Positions 1 through 5,583 of a stretch of 7,815 nucleotides of DNA are shown piece by piece. Origin of the DNA: an uncultured Planctomycetaceae bacterium (lineage in GTDB: Bacteria > Planctomycetota > Planctomycetia > Planctomycetales > Planctomycetaceae); the NCBI GenBank assembly GCA_903898975.1, contig CAIUHT010000708.1:1-7815 (forward strand), read 5' to 3'. The position numbers and the translations under genes are program-made. The notes under the pieces were generated by a model, which saw nothing but the letters and a program-made list of their open reading frames with translations, was not told the origin of the DNA and did not search any database. Numbering within the stretch: the first letter of the stretch is position 1; every line of letters starts with the position of its first letter.

Positions 1-1
1 C

Positions 2-115
2 TCGAGTGAACCAATGACTGGTGCCGACAAACAAAACGCCGACCAGGCGCCTGAGCAAGCGACAGGGCCAGCACCGATTGCGGAACCAAAGCTGGGTTTG
101 CAAGATACCGGGTGA
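2..115 (+). CDS. Possible C-terminal end of an upstream gene (partial)
   Basis: An open frame enters from the left edge and runs 37 codons to a TGA at 113-115. The translation is rich in Ala, Pro, Gln, Glu and Asp (for example ADQAPEQATGPAPIAEPK), like a disordered hydrophilic tail. A terminator-like hairpin starts 15 bases after the stop, which is the main reason to believe a gene ends here. An ATG at 14-16 lies in the same frame, but nothing shows that it is a start. No domain can be recognised in so short a piece and the product is unknown. A chance open frame is a real alternative, because 37 codons without a stop is common in GC-rich DNA. Confidence 0.3.
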   Translation, partial: SSEPMTGADKQNADQAPEQATGPAPIAEPKLGLQDTG

Positions 116-533
116 ACACACGATGTCAAGAAAAATCTGGGCGAGATTTTTTGGAAGGTCCCCGAGCGGGGGGATCGACTGGGTGGGGCGGAGCAGGCGT
201 TACTGGGGCGTACGACAGGCGATGAATCCATGCATGCCGCACGGCCGGAGCCCTGCGGGGGCCGATGCTGCTGACGGAGGGGAGGCTCCTTCCGGTTGGC
301 TTTGGCCTTACCGGCGCTCATGACGGATGACTTGCGATCCATGCAGGCTGGATTGTTCACCAAGCTTGGAAACATTTCGTACCGGCCGACCATGAACATC
401 CACAAGCCACGTCCCCTCGGCACCGCCGATCGCTCATGGAGTTTGCGTTCGCAGATAGGGTTCGCCGTTGCCCATCCCGCTGCGGAGACCAACCGTGTGA
501 CGGTGATCCGGCACTGCCCCGACCGCTCCCTGC
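116..533. other. Gap with no supported gene
   Basis: Apart from the hairpin at 131-152, I see no gene here. A second short inverted repeat, TCCCC (159-163) with GGGGA (170-174), has no T tract. Plus-strand frames from 21 and 296 are short, rich in Arg, Trp and Pro, and match no family along their length. ACCGT (492-496) pairs with ACGGT (500-504) around a 3-base loop, about 30 bases beyond the stop of the minus-strand restriction-type gene. It could be a transcript-end hairpin for that gene, but it lacks a U tract. Confidence 0.4.
131..152 (+). terminator. Terminator-like hairpin with U tract
   Basis: AAAAATCT at 131-138 is the exact reverse complement of AGATTTTT at 144-151, with a 5-base loop GGGCG. 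The right arm ends in a run of six T (147-152). The A tract on the left means it could work in both directions. The stem is AT-rich and therefore weak, but it stands out in GC-rich surroundings and follows the possible stop codon at 113-115. Confidence 0.42.
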
Positions 534-3500
534 TCACCCCACGTTCTGCCGGGCCATGGTGCGGAACAGGCGTGCCGGGACGGGGTGCCTCAGCTTCCAG
601 GTGATGTTGATCGGACGGTTTCCGTTGTGGGCCACGTAGTCGCACGGGCCGAGATAATAGAACGGTGCCGACGAACCTGTCGCCAACTTTGGCGTTTCCC
701 GCACGAACAGCAGCGGTGTGTAGCCTCGCTCGCGATGCCGCAGATACCGCTGCCCCGTCGCGGACGCCACCGAGGTTCCGCTCTGCGATTGCCAGTGAAA
801 CAGGTCGGGCGAAATGAGATAATCTTCGTACATCGTTGTCGGGGAATAGTTCGCTTCGGTCTTTTGCAGCGTCACGAAGAATGCGTCGACTCGCGGCCCG
901 GCGAGGTGCAGCACCCCCTCCCGCTGAGTCGGTCTTCGCGACAACGACCAATGTCCCAGGCCGACCAGCACCTCGGCGCGCGTGTACGCCGCATGCACCG
1001 TGAGTGGCCCCGACAACGCGGGCAACTGCCCCGCCGGATGCGCTGGCGCCGAGGCCAGCCGATGCTGCAGCACCGCCCGCAGATCGGCGAGCGCCGCCGG
1101 GTTCTCCGCCAGCCTGCGCTGCGCATCGGCCACGCTCCAGTCCAGGCTGGCCAGATCCCACAAACTTACGTGCAGCATCTCCACCGCACGCTGGGCTGCA
1201 GTTTCCGGCCCGGTCGTCGCTGCGACGCCCCCTCTCTCCGCCGACGCTTCTGCGGGCCGCTCTTCCCCCTGTCCCAACCCGACCGCCGCGTCGAGCCAGC
1301 GCAGCCACTCCCGGATCTGCCCGGCACACTCCACATGCGCGATCCGTTGAATCCCCTTCGCCAGCCGCTCAGCATCGGGATCGCGAACCGCCGCGCCCCA
1401 GCCCGCCTCGGCCAGCAACTGCGACCACAATCCCCGCTTCAGCAGTTCCTCCAGCGGGCAGTCGAGATAGGTCAGTGCCTCTGCCAGCCCCGGGGCCCGG
1501 CCGAGGTAGCTGCCGAGGTCTTTCAGACTTTTCACCAGTTGGGTGCGGCCCAACCGCACCGCCGCACGCACATTTTCCAGCACCCGCTGCTGGGCGATCC
1601 GTTCCATCCGAATCGCGCACCCTGCCGGCAGATGCGGAAAGCCCCCTTCGATTTCCTCCACCAATTGCCCGCCCGGCTGGGTTCCCAACGCGCGCAACCG
1701 AGCCGCGAACCGGAACTCCCGCCGATGCGCCCCGATGAAGTCGAGAATTGTCAGGCAGTCTTTCTCGGGATGCAGCCGGAGTCCCCGTCCCAACTGCTGC
1801 AGAAACACGGTCAGGCTCTCGGTTGGCCGCAGAAACAACACTGCGTCGATCTCGGGAATGTCGACCCCTTCGTTGTACAGGTCGACCACGAACAGGAAGT
1901 TCAGCTCCCGGCGACGGAGCTGGTCTTGGACGTTGCGACGGAGCTCGCCTGGTGACTCGGCGGTCAATGCCCGAGATGGCACCCCGCGCGTGGTGAAGAA
2001 GCGGGCCATGAACTCGGCGTGCGCCTGGCTGACGCAGAACCCCAGCCCGCGGGCCCGCCGGACATCAACCAGCAACTCGTGCACCTTGTCGAGCACCAGC
2101 TGGGCCCGCAGATCATTCCCCGTATAGACCCGGTCGAGTTCGTCGATGCGGTACCCGCCCCGCTGCCACTGCAGACCACTCAGGTCAACCGCGTCTGACA
2201 CGCCGAAGTACTGGAAGGGGCAGAGCAGCCGCCGGTTGATGGCATCGGGCAGCCGAATCTCGGCACTTGCCCGCCCACCAAACCAGTGCAGCACATCGAG
2301 CCCATCCGACCGCTCGGGAGTCGCTGTCAGCCCGAGCAGAATCTTCGGCCGCACGTGGTCCAGCAGCTCTCGATAGCTGGGGGCCGCGGCGTGATGGAAC
2401 TCGTCGACCACGACATAGTCGAAGGCGTCGCCTGGCAACTGGGCCAGCTCGCGGGCGTTGTAACTTTGAATCGAACAGAACAGGTGCGCCTGCTGCGTCG
2501 GTTGACTGCCAGCGACCAGCACGTCGCCAAAGTTCTGGTCGCGCAGCACCGCCCGAAAGGTTCCCTGCGCCTGCCGCAGGATCTCCTCGCGATGCGCGAC
2601 AAACAGCAGCCGGGGCTTCCGGCCTTCCGCCCGCGCCACGCGCGCGTAGTCGAACGCCGCAATCATGGTCTTTCCGGTCCCGGTCGCGGCGACCACCAGC
2701 TGCGCGGTTTTACCCTGCAGTTCGCGTTCAGCCGAGAGGACGTCGAGAATCTCTTCCTGAAACGGAAACGGCCGCAGGTCGAACTGGAGGCTGTCACCTT
2801 CTCCGGCGTCGCCCCCCGCCGACTCCCGGCGAATCGCCTCGCGGAGTCGCTCGGGAGCCGCGATCGAATACGGCTGGAATTCCGCATCCTGCCAATAGGT
2901 TTCAAACGTCGCGACGATCTTGCCCCACAGGTAGGGAAGTTCGTATCCCGAGATCTTCGTGGTCCACTCAAGCCCTTCCGAGAGGGCTGCCTGGGAGAGG
3001 TTCGCCGAGCCTACATAAGCGCTGCTGAACCCGGTCTCCCGATGAAACAGGTACGCCTTGGCATGCAGCCGGGTCCGCTGGGTGTCGTAACTGACGCGGA
3101 CTTCGGTCTGCGGCAGCGCAGCGAGAACTTCTATGGCACGGGGATCGGTTGCCCCCATGTAGGTCGTGGTGATGATCCGCAAGCGGGGGCCGGTGTCGCT
3201 GGGCCGACTGTTCAATGCCTTCAGTTCCTCAAGCACCAGCCGCAGCCCGCTCCAGCGGATGAACGAGCACAGGATATCCACGCGGTCGGCGGTCGCGATT
3301 TCCTTGCGCAGTTGGCCCGACAGGCTGGGGTCAATCCGGGTTCCGGTGAGCAGCGCCGAGCGGGCGAGGGGTGTGTCGGGGCGATCGGCGGAGGTTCCGG
3401 CCTGATCTTTCTGAACCGCAAGCAGCCGGCGGAGGGGAGTGGCGAGATTCCAGGTGGGGTCGGGAGTTTCGCGGAGCTCTTCCGCGAGGACGGCGACGAC

Positions 3501-3713
3501 GCGCTGGACCAGGCGTCGCTGCTGCTCGACCGCTTCCTGGCCGCGGAACTGCGAAAGGGCGTTCGCCAGCAGATGTTCGAGGAACTGGGCGAAGACCGTG
3601 TGCGAGTCGCCGGGGTCGAGCGTGGCGAACTCCCACAGCCGAGGGTCGGCGAGGGCCTGCAGATCGCGTTCGAGCGCAACCGTAAGCAGCGTGTCGTACA
3701 GCCCGGGATTCAT
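534..3713 (-). CDS. SauUSI-like type IV restriction enzyme: PLD nuclease, SF2 helicase, DUF3427
   Basis: This 1059-residue protein is probably an ATP-dependent cytoplasmic endonuclease acting on modified DNA. The PLD-like nuclease domain covers about 115-285, with H217-A-K219 and G235-S-A-N238 forming the HxK...GSxN signature. The Asp of a canonical HKD motif is absent (His224 sits there). An SF2 helicase core follows at about 312-670: Walker A ATGTGKT (343-349), DEFH (437-440), TATP (463-466), NEGVDIP (614-620) and QxxGRxxR (639-646). After a helical region (about 700-895) comes a DUF3427-type C-terminus, recognised by YSPTTMYEDY near 956-965, LFHWQSQ at 971-977 and LLFVRE at 1001-1006. This order is that of SauUSI of Staphylococcus aureus (about 950 residues), which cleaves DNA carrying 5-methyl- or 5-hydroxymethylcytosine. 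The role here is inferred from that architecture. No methyltransferase or specificity gene adjoins it, which fits type IV. The start is the first ATG of the frame; no Shine-Dalgarno sequence or clear promoter precedes it. A DUF3427 helicase with a repair role is the main alternative. Confidence 0.92.
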   Translation of the reverse strand: MNPGLYDTLLTVALERDLQALADPRLWEFATLDPGDSHTVFAQFLEHLLANALSQFRGQEAVEQQRRLVQRVVAVLAEELRETPDPTWNLATPLRRLLAVQKDQAGTSADRPDTPLARSALLTGTRIDPSLSGQLRKEIATADRVDILCSFIRWSGLRLVLEELKALNSRPSDTGPRLRIITTTYMGATDPRAIEVLAALPQTEVRVSYDTQRTRLHAKAYLFHRETGFSSAYVGSANLSQAALSEGLEWTTKISGYELPYLWGKIVATFETYWQDAEFQPYSIAAPERLREAIRRESAGGDAGEGDSLQFDLRPFPFQEEILDVLSAERELQGKTAQLVVAATGTGKTMIAAFDYARVARAEGRKPRLLFVAHREEILRQAQGTFRAVLRDQNFGDVLVAGSQPTQQAHLFCSIQSYNARELAQLPGDAFDYVVVDEFHHAAAPSYRELLDHVRPKILLGLTATPERSDGLDVLHWFGGRASAEIRLPDAINRRLLCPFQYFGVSDAVDLSGLQWQRGGYRIDELDRVYTGNDLRAQLVLDKVHELLVDVRRARGLGFCVSQAHAEFMARFFTTRGVPSRALTAESPGELRRNVQDQLRRRELNFLFVVDLYNEGVDIPEIDAVLFLRPTESLTVFLQQLGRGLRLHPEKDCLTILDFIGAHRREFRFAARLRALGTQPGGQLVEEIEGGFPHLPAGCAIRMERIAQQRVLENVRAAVRLGRTQLVKSLKDLGSYLGRAPGLAEALTYLDCPLEELLKRGLWSQLLAEAGWGAAVRDPDAERLAKGIQRIAHVECAGQIREWLRWLDAAVGLGQGEERPAEASAERGGVAATTGPETAAQRAVEMLHVSLWDLASLDWSVADAQRRLAENPAALADLRAVLQHRLASAPAHPAGQLPALSGPLTVHAAYTRAEVLVGLGHWSLSRRPTQREGVLHLAGPRVDAFFVTLQKTEANYSPTTMYEDYLISPDLFHWQSQSGTSVASATGQRYLRHRERGYTPLLFVRETPKLATGSSAPFYYLGPCDYVAHNGNRPINITWKLRHPVPARLFRTMARQNVG

Positions 3714-4023
3714 GACGAAGACGTTCTACAGAGGGAATCAATCCACCCTCCGTGAACTCCAGCGGTGCGTCCTGTCACCGTTCGGGAGAACCACTCGGAC
3801 CACGAGAGACGAGGCCGAAGAGAGCCGCCCGAAAACGCAGCCAAAGCCCGGGAGCAACGACAAAGACCAACCGGCCTTGCCGCACCCCGTCCAATCAACC
3901 TAGGAATTTGCCTGCCAGGCGTCCAGGAACAGCGAGTGGTGTACCCGGCCCATCAGCGCGGCAATTCCGCAGCGGTCGTTGCATGCGGAGGGTCGCGTTC
4001 AAGGAGCCCGTCTCGCTGTGGAA

Positions 4024-4038
4024 CGCAGCCACGCTGCG
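4024..4038. repeat. Short perfect inverted repeat
   Basis: CGCAGC (4024-4029) and GCTGCG (4033-4038) are exact reverse complements around a 3-base loop CAC. There is no T tract on either side, so an intrinsic terminator is unlikely. It may be a structural element or chance in GC-rich DNA. Confidence 0.3.
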
Positions 4039-4340
4039 GCAGACTGGCACGGCACCAGCCAACGGACAGGCTGAAAGCGTTCGTCAACCTGGCGAACGAG
4101 AGTCGCTTCAGGGCTCATGGCCAATGCACGTCCAACTGGCTTCCTTCGACAGCGTTTTCGCCGGCAGCGTCGCTTGGGAAGAGCGGGAGAAGTCCCACTC
4201 GACTGGCGCGGACTCCCTTGGCGGTGTGGTCGCGCGGCTGAGGGCGGGGTGCGCGAGCGACGAGCCGCCCACGTTCGTCACGAAGTGAGGGACCGCTGGG
4301 CTCCGACCGAAGCGAAGCATTTCGATCAATCTTTGTCAGC

Positions 4341-4388
4341 CCGACCTGTCCGACGCAACGACGTCGCCTTGACCCGCCAACAGGTCGG
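4341..4388 (-). repeat. Inverted repeat just past the membrane-protein gene
   Basis: CCGACCTGT (4341-4349) and ACAGGTCGG (4380-4388) form a perfect 9-bp stem with a 30-base spacer. The spacer contains the 8-base palindrome CGACGTCG (4359-4366). The repeat begins about 20 bases beyond the TAG of the minus-strand membrane-protein gene, where a transcript-end structure would be expected. No U run follows on the minus strand, so it may stabilise or process the 3' end rather than act as a classic intrinsic terminator. Confidence 0.35.
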
Positions 4389-4408
4389 TTGAGCCGGGGG
4401 CCACAAAC

Positions 4409-5038
4409 CTAAGAGTCCGATCCACCACTCCCCAGCTTGAAGGCGGTCGACACCGCAAGAAACGCCCACAGCAGATCAAAGGGGGAAACACCCGCGCCGC
4501 GAAACAGTCCCGCGATGGCCACCTTCAGACGGTTGGTTGCCGACAGTTCGCTGTTCGACGCCAGGGCGGCCAACACAAGCATTCGGTCCTCAGCCGAGTT
4601 CGCCCGCCACTTCGTCTCGGCTTCGGCCCAGATCTCGGGAGGGTAATCTTGTTGGGCCTGGGCTGTAGCGAGGCTCTTGCCGGGAGGAAACACCACTCGC
4701 TGTCCCTGGGCTTCACGCTCCTCGACAAGACTGTCGGCGAGGGTGGAGATGGCCAATTGCTCAGGGTTGACCGGTGGCGCTCCCATGCTTCCCAGGAACA
4801 GCCAGAGCGCGAAGACTTTCCCCGCCGCGACCCCGAGCAGCGCAATAACAGCACAGGCAATTCCCAAGGCAGGGCTCCCCTGGCTATCGGAGAATCGCAG
4901 GCCCAGCAAGCCAGCCAGGAAGCCGATTCCCCACGCGACGTAGCCCACTTCGACTTTCAGGAAATACACCAGCGCGCCCCACGCCACCGCACCGGCCAAC
5001 GCACCAAGAGCCGCCCCCACGATTCCTCGAACGAACAT
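4409..5038 (-). CDS. Small multi-pass membrane protein of unknown function
   Basis: The 209-residue product has a Gly/Ala-rich hydrophobic N-terminus, with likely membrane segments at about 5-27, 31-49 and 58-83. A polar region (about 88-175) follows, with the charged, aromatic stretch YPPEIWAEAETKW (132-144). A final hydrophobic segment at about 185-201 (SPFDLLWAFLAVSTAF) precedes a short Gly/Ser tail. This predicts an inner-membrane protein with one sizeable soluble loop. I do not recognise a named family, although proteins of this style are familiar from planctomycete genomes. The ATG at 5038-5036 is supported by GGAGA at 5050-5046, 7 bases upstream, and by a sigma-70-like promoter about 110 bases upstream. 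It lies some 545 bases from the amidohydrolase gene, so it is probably transcribed on its own. The sequence shows no enzymatic motif. Confidence 0.82.
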   Translation of the reverse strand: MFVRGIVGAALGALAGAVAWGALVYFLKVEVGYVAWGIGFLAGLLGLRFSDSQGSPALGIACAVIALLGVAAGKVFALWLFLGSMGAPPVNPEQLAISTLADSLVEEREAQGQRVVFPPGKSLATAQAQQDYPPEIWAEAETKWRANSAEDRMLVLAALASNSELSATNRLKVAIAGLFRGAGVSPFDLLWAFLAVSTAFKLGSGGSDS

Positions 5039-5045
5039 GCCTTAA

Positions 5046-5050
5046 TCTCC
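5046..5050 (-). promoter_or_regulatory. Ribosome binding site of the membrane-protein gene
   Basis: On the minus strand GGAGA lies 7 bases before the ATG at 5038. This is the only clear Shine-Dalgarno-like site at any of the three gene starts in the window, and it supports the chosen start. Confidence 0.55.
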
Positions 5051-5156
5051 AGTCAAGCAAACCCAAGTGCCAATTCCGGTCAATCCGCCAGCGACCCCGA
5101 ACCCCTTGAATCCCGAAGGATGCCATGATCGGAACGCTGGCAGCGACCCCGGTGGA

Positions 5157-5185
5157 ATTACAAACGATCGATGCCGAGTTTGCAA
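5157..5185 (-). promoter_or_regulatory. Sigma-70-like promoter of the membrane-protein gene
   Basis: On the minus strand TTGCAA (5185-5180, 4 of 6 matches to TTGACA) is followed, after exactly 17 bases, by TGTAAT (5162-5157, 5 of 6 matches to TATAAT). Transcription would start near 5150 and give a leader of about 110 bases. It stands out as AT-rich in GC-rich DNA. This is a consensus match only, and organisms of this kind may use diverged promoters. Confidence 0.5.
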
Positions 5186-5189
5186 CAGA

Positions 5190-5210
5190 ATTGTTGGAAA
5201 CACCAACAAT
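5190..5210. promoter_or_regulatory. Perfect 8-bp dyad upstream of the promoter, possible operator
   Basis: ATTGTTGG (5190-5197) and CCAACAAT (5203-5210) are exact reverse complements with a 5-base spacer. The dyad ends 4 bases upstream of the proposed -35 box and is centred near -50 from the predicted transcription start. That position suits binding of a dimeric regulator. It could equally be an RNA hairpin at the end of a longer transcript from the amidohydrolase gene, since moderately T-rich sequence follows on the minus strand. Confidence 0.42.
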
Positions 5211-5217
5211 GCACCGT

Positions 5218-5234
5218 GTTGAGCACACCTCAAC
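5218..5234. repeat. Second small hairpin beside the dyad
   Basis: GTTGAG (5218-5223) pairs with CTCAAC (5229-5234) around the 5-base loop CACAC. It lies 7 bases from the dyad at 5190-5210, so the two form a tandem pair of inverted repeats with the same 5-base loop size. Confidence 0.35.
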
Positions 5235-5410
5235 TCCCTGTCGCCACCCGCTTGTCGATTGCCGGCGGGAGGCTGGTCTGCCCCCTCGCAGAGGTCCACT
5301 GTTCGTAGACCGCTCATCCCGCCACCTTCAGCAGTCAATCAGTGCCGTCAGGGCCGGGGTGGGCAGACCGGTGGCGAACGACTCGCCTTTCGGCCCGGCG
5401 GCCAGCTTTG

Positions 5411-5428
5411 ACCTGCCTCAAGGCAGGT
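5411..5428. repeat. Hairpin ACCTGCC / GGCAGGT
   Basis: ACCTGCC (5411-5417) and GGCAGGT (5422-5428) form a perfect 7-bp stem with a TCAA loop. GCCA (5401-5404) and TGGC (5429-5432) can extend it with a one-sided 6-base bulge. There is no T tract. It lies in the gap after the amidohydrolase gene and has no assigned role. Confidence 0.35.
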
Positions 5429-5483
5429 TGGCGACGTTGCTGTTGAGGACCTGCCCCCTCTCGAACCGCGTCGTCGGCCTGAG

Positions 5484-5510
5484 AAAAGTGGCCACCAGGC
5501 CTCAGGCCTG
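5484..5510 (-). terminator. Candidate terminator of the amidohydrolase gene
   Basis: CAGGCCT (5496-5502) and AGGCCTG (5504-5510) form a near-continuous inverted repeat, directly abutting the palindrome GTGGCCAC (5488-5495). On the minus strand these are followed by TTTT (5487-5484). The element lies about 75 bases beyond the amidohydrolase stop codon, in the right orientation. The T run is short, so efficient termination is uncertain. Confidence 0.35.
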
Positions 5511-5583
5511 ACAAACGATGACCGCCAGGTGGGCGCGGGGCATGACGACCTCCGCAAGTTGAGGGGGCAAGGTCACCATAGCG

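Larger units (their letters stand above)
3714..4408. other. Long intergenic gap between restriction-type gene and membrane-protein gene
   Basis: These 695 bases hold no gene I can support. Open frames exist on both strands (for example plus 3765-4241 and minus 4108-4329), but they overlap one another, are rich in Arg, Ser and Pro, and show no domain, hydrophobic pattern or ribosome site. The gap must contain the promoter of the restriction-type gene unless that gene is read through from upstream. I found no convincing -35/-10 pair just before its start at 3713. Two inverted repeats in the gap are listed separately. Confidence 0.5.
5235..5583. other. Gap between amidohydrolase gene and upstream region of membrane-protein gene
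   Basis: Apart from the hairpins at 5411-5428 and 5484-5510, I see nothing supportable here. Frames on both strands (plus 5125-5511 and minus 5042-5338) pass through, but they are low-complexity and mutually overlapping, with no domain or start signal. Confidence 0.4.

Noticed and set aside
585..1955. 456-codon open frame on the plus strand
   Set aside because: It lies wholly antisense to the helicase gene. The translation is rich in Arg, Pro, Gln and His with no domain, as expected for a shadow of a GC-rich gene.
2286..3755. 489-codon open frame on the plus strand
   Set aside because: It is antisense to the PLD and helicase domains, whose motifs are intact on the minus strand. No family is recognisable in the plus-strand product.
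3752..4392. Several overlapping plus-strand frames and one minus-strand frame in the large gap
   Set aside because: They compete for the same DNA, have Arg/Ser/Pro-rich products, and lack domains, hydrophobic patterns and ribosome sites.
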